Assembly: GCA_000934385.1 (NCBI GenBank)
Contig: KN880434.1
Location: 124,001 to 188,000, forward strand
Source of the DNA: Cylindrobasidium torrendii FP15055 ss-10
Lineage: Eukaryota > Basidiomycota > Agaricomycetes > Agaricales > Physalacriaceae
DNA: 64,000 nucleotides
Direction of reading: 5' to 3'
Positions 1 through 11,785 of this stretch are shown one piece after another (the stretch's first letter is position 1; every line of letters starts with the position of its first letter). The notes under the pieces are model-generated. The model had not been told where the DNA came from, made no database searches, and worked only from the letters and a program-made list of their open reading frames with translations. A program made the translations under genes and the position numbers.

Positions 1-1050
1 CTGGGTTCGTCAAGTCGAGGGGAAGAAACGAAACCAAAGGATGTTCTTCTATCTTTGTGCACGCTCAGCCTGGACGCCCGAAATGAAAGCAGGGTAACGC
101 TTACCAGTTTAACGATAGCTTCATTGAGGGCGTGGAATCTCGGGTTGGGTGTACTGCGTTCATCGCCGTGTGCCATCGACAACAACATTGGATCTGGTTC
201 CAGATATCTGAAAGGGTAAGCATAAAGAAGATTGGGGGTGGCCGATATAGACTCTTTCAGGCAAAGCGGTGTTGCTCACCTCGCAATATTCCGCCTCCCG
301 CGAAGTCCATTACGTGCACCGCCAGATGGGTCGGCTGCGTTGGCTGTGACTAAATCCATCTTGGACATCACATTTATCCAGGGAATCTCCAAATTGACCA
401 TGGCCGACATCGCAGAGAGGACGCCGCTTGGGAAGCAATGAATGAGCAGGATGTTTCAACGTGTAGAAGAAGCTTTGTTCACCTAAAGAACTTGTATTTA
501 TCTTCCATGAATTGAGATTCGATTAGATACGTTGCACATGTCCGTATACCCAGTCTTGACAGGTTCTTTACCAGAGTCGGAAGGAAAGGATGATGGGTGT
601 AAAGTTCGATTTGGCCTGTCGTTGAGGTAAAGGCAATGAAGGCTACGGCGTCTATACAACGCACCAGGACAATCAATGATGAGATAGTCATCTTCGAAAC
701 TGCCAAGCTCCTCCTCTAACCAGTCCATATTCTGAAGGAGATATCTTGCGAGACCATCAGTCTTTAATCACAGTGTAACCCCGTTCTAGAGCACTCACTT
801 ACTCGAAGCAGTAGACGACACCACCGTTTGGACCGTAGTGGAGATCTGGGTCGTTCATCACATCCTCCAGGCTAACGAGCTCCTTTATGTCGATAACGGG
901 CTCGTATTCAAAGCTTGTTGGCGCGGCAGCAGGGTCAAGGTTGACAAGGTGTCCAGTTCGTTTGGATAGATTCAGATGTGTCATGAACGATGCGCAAAAT
1001 GTGGATTTCCCAGCGCCGGCAGGGCCAGTGACAAGGACGGCGTAGCGCAT
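1..1050 (-). CDS. GPN3: GPN-loop GTPase 3 (partial, 3' end off window)
   Basis: Small P-loop GTPase of the GPN family, known to help assemble RNA polymerase II and move it into the nucleus. The N-terminus reads [17 protein letters not shown], a Walker A loop, and the family-defining Gly-Pro-Asn loop follows in [13 protein letters not shown]. Later exons give [18 protein letters not shown] (Walker B/G3), [20 protein letters not shown] and KMDLVT (the G4 guanine-specificity motif). The last visible exon reads [10 protein letters not shown], the usual C-terminal region. At least four introns are needed. The start is the second in-frame ATG, because the family begins directly at this beta strand. 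The gene is divergent from VPS26 with about 107 bp between start codons. The true 3' end lies beyond base 1. Confidence 0.93.
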
Positions 1051-1157
1051 AATGCAGCAGCAATGGTGGACTGGACAAGACAAAAATCCCTCGATCTGAG
1101 CGCAGGGCTAAGTGCTATTTGCCGGCGGCGTCCAGTTTCCCATCTACGTCGACCACC

Positions 1158-2348
1158 ATGGCTTCATATCTGTTTGGCTCGTCCGTCGATGTTGACATTC
1201 GATTCGAGGGGGAGGATGCAAGGAAACATGTGGATACCAAAGGAGAAAAAGAGAAACCAATGTCCTGCCCTGTCTACTATGACGGCGAGTCAGTTACTGG
1301 CACAGTACGCCGTGTGCCATAACTTGGCCAATCTCAGTACTCATTCACCGAATAGGTCGCTGTCAGACTACGCGATGGAAAGAAACTCGTGCATGATGGG
1401 ATTAAAGTTGAATTTGTGGGAAGCATCGGTTAGCCTCCACATCTGCCATTCGTCTCAACGTTGTTGAAGCCAACCCACAGAGATGTTCCACGAACGCGGC
1501 AGCCATCAGGAGTTCCTCTCGCTATCGCAAGAGCTTGCAGCGCCTGGAGAAATGCGCCAAGCGTCTACCTTTGACTATGGCTTCAAGAATGTGGAGAAAA
1601 TGGTCAGTTCTTACGCATCGCCAGAGTGCAATATATGAATGTCATATCAGTTCGAAAGTTATCAAGGAATCAACGTGAAGCTACGGTAGGCTATTCCCTC
1701 TAATTCGTAGACTGCTTCGGTCTAATGGCCATGCAGTTACTACATTCGAGTGACGATTTCGCGTCGGATGGCCGACGTGTCCCAAACGCGCGACATCTGG
1801 GTGTATTCCTACCGCCTTCCGCCAGAAGTCAACAACCCTATCAAGATGGAAGTAGGAATTGAGGATGCGCTGCATATAGAGTTTGAATACCGCTCCGCCA
1901 AGTGCGTTCTTTCCAGTGTTTCTGGTCCGTGTGCTGAGTTGGTTTAGGTATCACCTCAAGGATGTCATCGTAGGCAAGATCTATTTCCTCCTCGTACGCA
2001 TAAAGATCAAGCACACTGAGCTATCTATCATCCGGCGGGAGACAACTGGCGCACCGCCAAACCAGTACAACGAAAGCGAGACGGTCACTAAATTCGAGAT
2101 CATGGATGGCGCTCCCGTACGCGGAGAGACCGTCCCTATACGCCTTTTCCTCGGAGGCTTCGAGCTGACCCCAACATTCCGCGACGTAAACAAGAAGTTT
2201 AGCGTACGCTACTACCTCAACCTGGTTCTCGTGGACGAGGAGAATAGACGGTATTTCAAACAGCAAGAGATTACTCTCTTCAGAATACCAGAGGTTCGCT
2301 TTCGTCGATTCTCTGCTTCCATTAGAGACTAACGTCTCGCAGAATTGA
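1158..2348 (+). CDS. VPS26: Retromer subunit VPS26
   Basis: Arrestin-like retromer subunit that retrieves cargo from endosomes to the Golgi. The protein begins MASYLFGSSVDVDIRFEG. Conserved stretches follow in order: HDGIKVEFVGSIEMFHERG, LSQELAAPGEMRQASTFDY, YRLPPEVNNPIKMEVGIED, LKDVIVGKIYFLLVRIKIKH, PIRLFLGGFELTPTFRDVNK and RYYLNLVLVDEENRRYFKQQ. The ATG at 1158 sits in an ACCATGG context. Several 45-55 nt introns interrupt it. The unspliced frame stops at 2332. I prefer removing a 49-nt intron that carries a GACTAAC branch site just before its CAG acceptor; this leaves a two-codon last exon and a stop at 2348. It is convergent with PIG-A. Confidence 0.93.
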
Positions 2349-2412
2349 TTCGTAGCAGGATACTGGGACTGTACATCATTTGTATTTCTATCTGCCCCGT
2401 GGGACATAAATA

Positions 2413-4135
2413 TCATGGAATGGACTCTGTGCTACCGACTTGGGTGTGCTCGTCCTCCCCCATTACAAAGTCTGCGAATTTCTTGGGATCCCAATCCTCT
2501 GTGACGAAGTCCATCTGGTCTCTGGGAAGCCACCACTCCAGAAACAAGAAAAACATACAATTAACTATCAGGATAATGGTATAAATGGGCCCAGCGAATG
2601 GTCCCAAACCCATAGTCCGTTGTATGCGTTGCCAAATGTCCGTGTGAGGGAGCTTAATAACATTGTCGTATACAACCTCGGTGCGCTCAGTGACATCTTC
2701 CCAATCGTAAAAGTCGCGAATACGGTTGTGTGCCAATATGGGATCATGTTTGCCTCCTTTCACAATACTAATAGCTTCGCCGATAGCACGAAATACATCT
2801 GGACAGGATGAATGCTCGTTCAGGAATAACATAGCTCGAATGCATACCATCTTCTTCGGGCTCTGCAAAACTGATCATTTCTTCGGGCAAGATTTCGGGG
2901 ACGCCGCCAACGCGTGTAGAGACAGCATATAGACCAGCGCATGCCGCCTCGAGGATAGCGATACCAAAAGACTCGGTCAGAGATGTGTTCAAGAAGATAG
3001 TGCCACGAATAAGCACGGAGCGGGCCTCTGTGTGCTTAACCGGACCGAGCATTTCAATGCGGTCTTGCAGCTGGTATTTCTCGCGCATTTGCAGCAGGTC
3101 AATTCGCTTTGGTCCATCCCCACCTGGATTCATCGTTGAGTGAGATCGCACTGGAAGGGCGTTGTCTTCGCGCACCGATCAGGAATCGCACTTCTGGGAA
3201 TGCTTTGCATATTCGGGGAGCTACGGCCACGAGAAGGTCGATGCCTTTCCTGTATGCTAAGCGAGATAGGACAACAATAGTGACTTGTGACTCGTTAGGC
3301 AACGTTGGAAGCTCAAGGCTCTTGGTCTGACCTGTATCCGAGTTACTCTGAGGCCCAGGCTGGAAGTGTTGTGGGATCAGAGCGTTTGGTATGACATAGA
3401 CGTGATTTCGAATAGTCCATGTCTCCCCATCTTCCGCCACGTCGTAGAGTTCTCCACGCAAAACCGTGTTCTCCCGTCTTCGTGAAGCATCATGAGAGTC
3501 AAAATGGAGTTGGTCTAAGTCTAAGACGAACAACACACCCAGTGTGCGAAACACAGATGACGCCGTCAACGTGCCTCAGAGTCGCGGCGAGGAGCTTGTT
3601 TGTCAATATACTTGCAGCGTCGTCAAACCCGAAGAGACTATGGTCTGTGAAGACAGTACGTATGCCAAAGAAATGCGAATGTAGGATGCCCTCGTGACCC
3701 AATGCGGAGAGACTTGCATGGGCGTGGATGAGATGGATGTGTTCCCGGATGAGTATTGTACGTAGGTAGGGGAGGAAGGTGAGGAAGTTGGGCAGGGTGG
3801 CGGAGGAAGCAATAGGGACGAAGGGGATATAGTACACCTTCAGCGAAGGAACGAGCCAGCGGATGCCAACGCGGTCTGGGGCATGGGAATGCGTTATGAC
3901 TATAACCTACACCGTGATGAGTCAAAGCTCAGAGTTGGATGGAGGGACGAATACCTTATGCCCCCGCTTAATGAGGTTTGCACTCAGCATGTAAACGTGG
4001 TTTTCGACTCCTCCAACGTTGGGATAGAAGAAGTCCGTTATCATCCTGCTAGTTCTTGAGTAGTGGTTTGGGCATTGATTACGTTGCGCACGCTATGGAT
4101 AGAGGCGCCATGGTTGCCGAAGTTCCATTTCGCAT
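2413..4135 (-). CDS. GPI3: GPI-GlcNAc transferase catalytic subunit (PIG-A/Gpi3)
   Basis: ER-membrane glycosyltransferase (GT4) that adds GlcNAc to phosphatidylinositol, the first step of GPI-anchor synthesis. The N-terminus reads [20 protein letters not shown] after removal of a 46-nt intron (4046-4091). The acceptor-binding region has [20 protein letters not shown]. The donor-binding domain has [15 protein letters not shown] and the GT4 EX7E motif in [20 protein letters not shown], followed by [11 protein letters not shown] hydrophobic segment near the C-terminus ([20 protein letters not shown]) is the single membrane anchor expected of the family. Two starts are possible in frame: 4135, and 4111, which has a better ACCATGG context and matches the short fungal N-terminus. 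Stop is at 2413. Confidence 0.93.
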
Positions 4136-4631
4136 GAGGGTCGAAAGGCAATGTTGTCACTGCCGGCGGCTCCAGCGCGATCAACCTCGGCGTGGGCTAG
4201 CGCAATCTTGTTCCTGCGCATTCAAAATTGCAGGATAAGGACAATAATAATAATAACGCTGGGGGAAGGCCATTCACTTTCGCGCACTCGAAGTTTTAAG
4301 CATGGCAATGCAAAGGATACGTTCGAGAAACGGCGTATGGGCACATTAGCGTGTCACTGCGTGGGAGGTTATCTGCACGAGATGGGAAACTCATTACACA
4401 AGCGATGAGGTTGTCGGTAGACGTGCTTCGGAGGTATTCTTCCAAAGTTTGTTCCCTGATTGGATTGGATCCAAATTGGATTATTGGATCTTCGTTCGGG
4501 ACGTCGGAACACACAAAAGAGATTGATCCGTTAGTGCCGGCACATGACCTTCGATCATCGAACGCTCACGCGGTTTCCGCAGAGGCAACCCGCCGTCACC
4601 TACCACAATCCAAACACCACGATTCTTCACT
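4136..4631. promoter_or_regulatory. Divergent intergenic region (GPI3 / small unknown gene)
   Basis: About 500 bp between two divergent start codons. Open frames exist on both strands, but none matches a family or splices sensibly. I read this as shared promoter and leader sequence; no clear TATA element is seen. Confidence 0.4.
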
Positions 4632-5184
4632 ATGCCAGAGAGCGTCCGTATCACCAACTCGACCCCCGCCTCTGGATCATTCGCTCTCATTCATGACTCC
4701 GTTCCACAAGGGAGCTTGCTATTCGCCAATGACATCCCCACCGGCCTCCAATCTCAAGCCAATTTGACATATGACGATGGTCAAAGCTCACTTTTTTGAT
4801 TACTCGCATCGTTGAACTCCCTATAGAGCCTCTTACACTCGTTACGCTGGGCGAGCAAATGCGCATGCGTCGAGAATACAAGACTTTCTATCATGACCTC
4901 GACGACCTTTCCCCGGATATCTTCACGCCATACGTTGCGGGTCAGCAATCGGGACCTCCAAGTGCGTGCTTGTGACTTGCAACTAGCGTCCACTGACCTC
5001 CTTCACAGACGATCACTCTCCCCGATTGCCAGTGGGAGAGGCCGAAGTCGCACCGGGCAGTCCTGCAAACTCACTCCAAACACCATCCCCGCCGCGCATA
5101 GATCCCCGTGCGTGATTCTTCCGCTGCTCGCTCATACGTTCGCATTGACCTGCGGCAGCAGCTCTCTCGGCCCATGAGCGCTGA
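4632..5184 (+). CDS. Small hypothetical protein
   Basis: A short three- or four-exon gene that I do not recognise. Exon 1 starts MPESVRITNSTPASGSF and includes HDSVPQGSLLFANDIPTG. A 47-nt intron leads to LVTLGEQMRMRREYKTFYHD and LDDLSPDIFTPYVAGQ, which looks like a conserved folded core. The tail is Pro/Ser-rich (PANSLQTPSPPRIDP). Without further splicing the frame stops at 5115. A GTGCGT donor at 5108 and an acceptor 51 nt later would instead end it at 5184 with a few more residues. The length is about 135-145 aa. The consistent phases across introns of typical size are the main support that this is a gene. Confidence 0.55.
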
Positions 5185-6258
5185 GCAATGGCGGCCCTCG
5201 TTCCCCGTCTGTTTCCCTACCACTTGTACACTATCATGGACGTCGGACCATCATCATCATCTGCATATCTCTTACTATCCAAATCTGTCGCTATTGCTGT
5301 ATTGCTTTCCCCCGGACGCGCAAACCCATCCATGTACATAAACTGCATCGATAGTCGCAACTGAAATCCATATATCCCCATTTATCCCCTCATTTATGTT
5401 ACTCGATTGGAAAACATTCCTAGATTGCGACTAGGCTTCATCCTGTGTAGCTGGACCTACACCATACTATGAATGTACTATTTTACAATGTCATTCGGGC
5501 GATTTTGAACAATTGCACTGTCTTGCAGCGGTCCCGGGCACGGCGCTTAACTTTCCTTAGTCATCCAGATTTAAGCGCCCAATACACGGTGCCGATGGGG
5601 GGCGTGACGCGTAGACATAGCGTCTCATTGGGTCTTGTCATTGAGCTCGAGGCCGACGTGGCTTGCGAGGTTGCACACATATGAGCGACGGCCCACTGGG
5701 TTCGGAATTGGACTACAGGAGCGGATGGTGACCAAGGCTATTGAAATCCGATGTAGAGTGTGGCGCATACGCGTTGCAATTCATTATACGCGTCTACGCG
5801 CCGGGAGAGCTCAGAGCGCATCACGCCGCACGACGCCACCAACGCGATCGGCGATCGTGTCGATCGCGTCTGGATATTTTGCAAGGCATGGAGCTAGACC
5901 TTGAAAGTTGAAAGTGGTGCCTCTCAAGTGCCTTGGCAGTGCACCGCTTTGCTTGTCTTCTTTGCGCCATCGTCTTGCTGTCGCCCACATGAAAACCGGT
6001 CTGCCCTGCCCCTCTGAGGTTTTGGCACGATCGGATCTTAACATCCCTCACATTGAAATATGGCGCAATACCAGTGCGGAAATGCGCCATTGTTTGGGCA
6101 CGACGCGCCCACACAGAACACCCAGAAGACGCGATCTAGCCCGGTAGTCACTCTATGCAGTAGCACGCGCTCTGACCCCATATGGTTTTCAAAAGTGTTA
6201 TAAGGAGCCAACAGTCGCTTGCCAGCTCCGTCCACTCACTTGTGCCCATTCTTCTACC
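5185..6258. promoter_or_regulatory. Long upstream region of the methionine-type permease
   Basis: More than 1 kb without a credible gene. It contains three exact copies of the 8-mer TGCGCCAT: 5963-5970 on +, 6060-6067 on - and 6083-6090 on +. A related TGGCGCAT lies at 5761-5768. A perfect 9-bp inverted repeat lies at 5842-5850 and 5861-5869. The copy at 6060 extends to ATGGCGCAAT, one base from ATGRYRYCAT, the site known for the sulfur regulator CYS3. Regulation of the downstream permease by these boxes is an inference. Confidence 0.45.
5842..5869. repeat. Perfect 9-bp inverted repeat
   Basis: ACGCGATCG and CGATCGCGT are separated by the 10-bp spacer GCGATCGTGT, itself rich in GATCG. It lies about 390 bp upstream of the permease start codon. 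It could be a dimeric regulator site or a hairpin; the sequence alone cannot say which. Confidence 0.5.
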
Positions 6259-8255
6259 ATGGCCGATCTCAGGAAGGCTCCCTCTCCTTCGTCATACAAC
6301 AGTGGTCACGAAACTGACAAGCATGTTGGTGACAATGCTGTTGTCGACGCGGACGCAGAGAGCGTTCCCGAAAGACGGCAAATTGGTCTTCTCTCGGCCG
6401 TTTTCATTATTTTCAACCGTATAATCGGTACTGGGTATGCGCACACGAGTTCTCCGATGTCTTGACCCTTCTTTCTCATAGTTTCTCAGTGTGTTCGCGA
6501 CGCCCAGTTCCATCCTCGGTTTGAGTGGAAGCGTCGGGCTCGCACTGTAGGCGTCCACTTTTTTGTCTCCTGCGGACAGTTTTCTCACCATTTTTCTCCC
6601 TTCAGCTTCATGTGGGTCATCGGCTCGATCATCGCCGCCGCAGGAATGTCAGTCTACATCGTGTGGGGCTCTGCCATTCCTCGCAACGGCGGAGAGAAGA
6701 ACTACCTTGAATATCTCATTCGGAAACCAAAGTTCCTCATCACGTCCGTGTACGCCGCAAACGGCGTTCTGTTGGGTACGTCCTTGTGACAATGTGCACC
6801 ACCCATTGCGTTTCCTGACGTGATGAAAAAGGCTGGGCCGCTGGAAACTCCATCGTCTTTGGCGAGTATATCCTCCGTGCTGCCAACCAGGAAAACCCCA
6901 ATCAGTGGACCCGGCGTGCGATTGGCTTCGCCGGTCTGACTTTCGCCTTTCTCCTTCATGGCACCCGTATGCGCTGGGGACTATGGCTCCAGAACGGTTT
7001 GGGTGTCTTCAAGGTCCTTGTTCTCCTCTTCGTCATCGTCACTGGATTTGTCGCTTTGGGCGGACACATGAAGATCGAGAAACCCAACAACTTCCACAAC
7101 GCCTTCGAGGGCACAACGGCGAGCGCCTCGTCATTCTGTCTCAGTCTCTACAACGTGAGTTTTCGTCGCTTAGAAAGGTTTTGAAAAGGCGGTACTAAAA
7201 GTGAACAGGTCATTTGGTCGTACATTGGCTTCAGCAACGTCAACTACGCCCTCTCTGAGGTTAAGAATCCCAAGCGAACGATCCGCATCGCTGGACCCCT
7301 CGCGATCGGTATCATCACTGTGCTTTACATTCTCGCCAACATTGCATATTTCGGTGAGTTTGTCCAGTGAGCATGACGTGAAGCATGACTTATATACCTA
7401 TCACACAGCTGCTGCCACTAAGGAGGATATCACCAACTCGGGCACTCTTGTCGCAGCGTTGTTGTTTAGGAATGTCTACGGCCCTCGCGCCGAGCGTGCT
7501 CTCTCAGTTTTCGTAGCCCTTTCTGCGCTGGGCAACGTCCTCTCTGTCGTGAGTGTCGCTTCATTCTCGATATGTTCTGGATACCGACCTTTCTTCCGCA
7601 GATTTTCTCTCAAGGCCGTGTCAACCAGGAGCTTGGTCGCGAGGGCATCCTGCCTTTCAGTAAATTCTGGGGAAGCAACAGACCATTCAACGCCCCACTC
7701 GCTGGCCTGGGCCTCCGTAAGTTTGCCTTCTTACCAGCCGTTCTTCGCTGACTGAGTCTCCAGACTGGGCTATCTGCACAATCGTCATCTTTGCTCTACC
7801 GCCCGGAGACGCATACAACTTCATCATCAACACCGTACATTCCTCCTCTACCACCTCTGATGACGAAGCTGACCTTCATCCAGATCTCGTACCCACTTTC
7901 TGTAATCAACGCGGTCATCTCGTTCGGTGTTGTGTACCTCCACTTCCGCCCGAATGCCGACTGGCCTCGCATCTCTATCTGGGCCGTCCTCGCCGCCGCC
8001 TTCTTTGGTGCTGCAAACGTCTTCTTGTTCATCGTGCCCTTGACCCCGCCACCACCTGGTGGTGAGCCCTACGTCGACTTGCCCTACTGGACACACGCAG
8101 TCGCCGGGTGGGCCGTGTTCGGTATCGGATTCGTATATTGGTTGATCTGGGCACATATCCTGCCCAAGATTGGTGGATACAAGCTGGAGAGGAGGGAAGA
8201 AACTGGCAAAGACGGACTGGTGCGACACGTCTTCAGGCGAGTAAAGAACCAGTGA
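6259..8255 (+). CDS. High-affinity methionine permease-like transporter (MUP1 type)
   Basis: Plasma-membrane amino acid transporter of the LAT/APC superfamily, fungal MUP1 class. The soluble N-terminus is about 45 residues and precedes QIGLLSAVFIIFNRIIGTG, the unwound TM1 'IIGTG' substrate motif. The TM2 region reads MWVIGSIIAAAGMSVYIVWG, followed by PRNGGEKNYLEY. Later helices include WSYIGFSNVNYALSEVKNPK, a typical TM6 region with the KNPKRT loop, and SALGNVLSV. The exon chain continues through FSQGRVNQELGREGILPFSK to a final WTHAVAGWAVFGIGFVYWLI and a basic tail. About eight introns of roughly 50-60 nt are present. Methionine is the best guess for substrate from the family; a related LAT substrate is possible. 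Stop is at 8255. Confidence 0.85.
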
Positions 8256-8813
8256 TCTTTCTGGTTCAAAAGTAGTTGTGTCTATACTATATATGTATGC
8301 GGATCTGTTTATTTTACTTTTGGGATATAGTACATAGTAGAGCACTGCCAGGAGACTGATGGAGAGTAAACGGATGCAGCTTTTACACTGAAATGACTTG
8401 GGATTGTAACGATGTCAGTTATGAAATCACCCATTTAACGGTTTTGTGTCAACAAGCAAGCTCCCCTTCGGCGATTGTCATGGTAGTTATGTCATGGTCT
8501 GATTGAAAGCTCAGTGCAGGGCTCCGATCTTCGGCATGGCAGCGGCTGGAGAGCAAACGACCAGTCACGTGTGGCCTGTGAAGCGGCAAGAGTTCGGCAA
8601 ACCAGTGATATCTGTTGAGTCTTGACGTCGATGGCCTCGTATCTGTCTTCCACCAGTCTGCTATGACCCGAAAATCAGACATTATAATCTAGCAGAAATA
8701 TAAAGGCTTGGTCGGTAACATAATGTGATCTGATATAGCCATACCGGCAATGGTGATTTCGTTCACCGGAGGGTCACCTGCTTAAGCAAGCTTTCCTCCG
8801 ACCACCACTGACC
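8256..8813. other. Intergenic region downstream of the permease
   Basis: About 560 bp between two + strand genes. It starts with a T-rich, AT-rich stretch (ACTATATATGTATGC near 8286), which fits a 3' UTR, and then holds the presumed promoter of the dehydrogenase. No gene is supported. Confidence 0.35.
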
Positions 8814-9727
8814 ATGAAGATCCAGAGCAGAACTTTCGTGGTATCCGGAGGGTAAGTCAGAATCTATCAGCTCAGATGCAAATACGACGAACCTAACATC
8901 GACAAGGTCCTCTGGCCTCGGCCTTGCTGCTGCTGAAATGCTGCTCTCCTCTGGCGCATTTGTAGCCAACCTCGATCTCGCACCTCCTCCAGATACATCC
9001 AGCTTGGCGTCCTCGAAGCAAAGCAAATTCATTCACACGGACATAGCATCCCTTCCTTCGGTTGAATCTGCTGTTTCGCAGGCAGCAGACTGGGTTGCTG
9101 AGACGGGCGCTGCATTTGGCGGAGTGTTGAACTGTGCTGGCATTGGGGGTCCGTCGGCTCATATCGTTAACCGTCGAGATGAGCCATTCCCAGTGGAAGT
9201 TTGGGACAAAGTGATGGCTGTGAATACAACGGGGACGTTCAACTTGACCCGTCTTGTGCTTAAGCACCTGGTCAAGGTTGCTCCCGAGGGCCCAGATGGT
9301 GAGCGCGGTGTTGTTATCATGGTGTCTAGCACAGCTGCGGTGAGCAAGTTGTTGCATCTTACTGTGTGGTGTATTGAAAGAGTTATTCATACAGCATGGT
9401 GCCGACGAAGGAATGGTGGCATATGCCGCATCCAAAGGAGCAATTCGAGCTATGACCACGCCACTCTCGCGCGACATGGCCTCTCGGGGCGTACGCGTTG
9501 TGACCATTGCACCCACCATCTTCGCAACGCCACTCTCCTCCAACTTCAAAGGAGCCCTACGTGACTTTTTGGAGAAGAGAACGACCATGTTCCCTGCGCG
9601 CTTTGGAGAGGCGCCGGAATTCGCGCAGACAGTCAAGTGGATTGTGGAATGCTCATTCGTGAACGGAGAGACGATCAAGCTCACAGGCGGGCAGCGCGTT
9701 ATTCCAAGTAGAGCGTCACGACTCTAG
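8814..9727 (+). CDS. Short-chain dehydrogenase/reductase (HSD17B10-like)
   Basis: NAD(P)-dependent oxidoreductase of the classical SDR family, closest in feel to type 2 3-hydroxyacyl-CoA dehydrogenase. The N-terminus MKIQSRTFVVSGG joins across an intron to SSGLGLAAAEMLLSSGAFVA, giving the TGxxxGxG-like cofactor loop (here SGGSSGLG). NCAGIGG corresponds to the NAG motif. The catalytic Ser is in VVIMVSSTAA, and the catalytic Tyr and Lys are in VAYAASKGAIRAMT (YxxxK). VVTIAPTIFATPL and the C-terminal VNGETIKLTGGQR match the substrate-binding end of the family. Two introns are seen. Length is about 270 aa. The physiological substrate cannot be fixed from sequence. Confidence 0.87.
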
Positions 9728-9882
9728 TTCAATTGGTATCCTGGGTCCCTTTCACCAGTGTATGTAGATAGATACCATATGTTGGGCCACATTGCAAGCA
9801 AAAGTGTTGAAAGTATAAAAAATACAATGGTAATAAGTACGTATCGTCGTGCAGCACATCCAGTTCAGAAACCCAACGTTAC

Positions 9883-11157
9883 TCATTGACTTCGCCTGCG
9901 CCCAGTGTGAGCTTGAGCCGTCATAAGCATTCTTCCCGTCCGCGCAAGCTCTTGCTTCAGCATTCTCAGTCCTTCCGGCAACGACTTTGGACGAAACCTG
10001 AGCTTGTCTGCCATTTCCCTCTGGTCTAACACACTCCTCGACGGTCCCAAAGACAGCTTCCTCGACGTCTCCTGAACCACGGACTTGACGGCATCGGCAT
10101 GGATTTGGCAATCCCACAGCGCAAGATTGCGGACTTTGGGTCTGTTTTTGGTGTCTGTCATGGGCGCACGAGATGACTCTGGGGCTGGTCCTTGCACGAT
10201 AAGACAGACAATTTGTCGGAAACTGGATAAGAAACGCTGGAGATCTATAGTCTCTCTCCAGTAAACATGATGCAATTTAAGCTGCTCGAGGTTGAGCGAA
10301 CTAAGAGAGTCGGTCGGAAAGGTGGTATCTCCCACGTTCAAGTCGCCTAGGGTGAGATATCGAAGGTTGGTCATAGACTGAAGAGACTTCAATGGCTGAG
10401 GAGAGGGTGAGCAATATATGAGCGCGAAGATCCCTGGGCGTATGTCCCTGAGAGGCTGATGGCACAGCTTGACGAAGGTGTCTGCTTCGGCAGCGGAGCG
10501 AACGGGGACCACGCCGCAAAGAGACAGAATATGAGACGACGTATCGTATCCAATGGCAGGGAACATGAGTGGAGGCGAAGTGGACGAATGAGGGAGCGTC
10601 AGGTCCATTTCTGACGCCGATGGGCGGAGGCTGGGAAAGAATTCTTCGGCGGCGACACAGAGCAAGCTAGATGGTATCAGTCGACGAATTCGCGGCGAAG
10701 GGCTGCAAAATGCATACTACAGTTTCTGGATCTCTTCAGCCACAATATCCCTGCAAGCGATATTAGCGGTGAAAGTCCCAAGCTAGGAGAATGTAACCGA
10801 CAATGTCCTGCATATTTCATCGGAATGTTTGGTGGATTCGAGTCCATCCCGCGCGATGCGCCACTGGCGAACCGTGCAGAAGGTGAAGTAGAGATTCTCC
10901 AACAAGACCAGTGGTGCGCCGGCAAAGTGTCGCTCGAATTCCTTGACAGGATCTGGCTTTGAGACAGCGGACAGGAGCTCCTTGATGCCGTAGATGCCCT
11001 CTGTGTTGAGACCAAGACTCTCGAGTGCGAGATCCTCTGGAGGAATTTCGTCCACGACGTCCATAATGTTAAGCGCTTTCTGCTTTCCCTTTCTCAGGGA
11101 GCCTGGGCTCGTCCGCGCGCGCGAGATGGTCGGTCCAAGACGGACAAAGTGCTGCAT
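9883..11157 (-). CDS. Hypothetical protein with leucine-rich C-terminal half
   Basis: Not recognised. The protein starts MQHFVRLGPTISRARTSPG. Two introns join ...SDEICRT to DIVAEEIQKL and then to LALCVAAEEFFPSLRPS. The C-terminal half has spaced leucine strands such as MTNLRYLTLGDLNVG, SLSSLNLEQLKLHHVYW and VRNLALWDCQIHADAV, as in the many fungal proteins that carry leucine-rich repeats behind a short adaptor region. A canonical F-box (LPxExL) is not evident, so I do not call one. The C-terminus is rich in Arg, Lys and Gln. The start is the ATG whose upstream frame lacks conserved character. Confidence 0.65.
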
Positions 11158-11785
11158 GGTACTAGAATGGGGCGTCGACTGTTGTGTTAGGTGGCGGCAG
11201 AAAGGACAGCAGCCTGTCGCGGAGCTACAATGGAGCACACCCTTATATACTCCGCCGGGCCAGAGACTCCAGGTCTCTGCGAAGACATGAGGTCTTCGCA
11301 CAGCCTCGAGAATTTCGGGCCCTATTGTTCTGCGATCATTGTGAGGCAACGAGCGCAACCAGGTTTGCCTATTATGTCCCAAGGCGTCGCTATGGTTTAC
11401 CACTGTTGCCAGGTCGATGTTCGACTTCCTGCTCTCGCTGGCCCTTTTGTTGGACCGCTTTGCTACTTCGCTGTGCAGTGGCACAATAAGCTGCGACCCG
11501 GTGCCATCATTGACATGAATTCAATGTATGTAGGCCCAAAGTGGACTGCTGTGAATCTGACGTTCATATCACAACCTGCAGACTACAGCCTGGTTGGCAC
11601 ATGTCGGCCATGGACAGCCCTAGGGAGTTTGTGTGGACAGACTGAGCCTTTTCCGGCGTAACAACAGAGATGTACATGTACAATAGCTGAAATAGCGCGC
11701 GCTCGAAACCAATAAAGTACAATATTTACAATAGGGAACTAGCATTAGATACATAGACAAACCCAGGGCATGGAACGAACACCGG
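11158..11785. other. Intergenic stretch with unsupported open frames
   Basis: A + strand frame (11191-11661) and an antisense extension of the preceding gene are both open, but neither resembles a family or shows splice logic. The region most likely holds the promoter of the leucine-rich gene and the 3' UTR of SMC2. Confidence 0.35.

Noticed and set aside
5811..6114. Overlapping Arg-rich frames on both strands upstream of the permease
   Set aside because: Composition fits chance frames in GC-rich promoter DNA; no splice sites extend them into a sensible protein.
11191..11661. A 156-codon open frame on +
   Set aside because: No family resemblance, antisense to the upstream part of the leucine-rich gene, and no splice logic; could be chance in GC-rich DNA.
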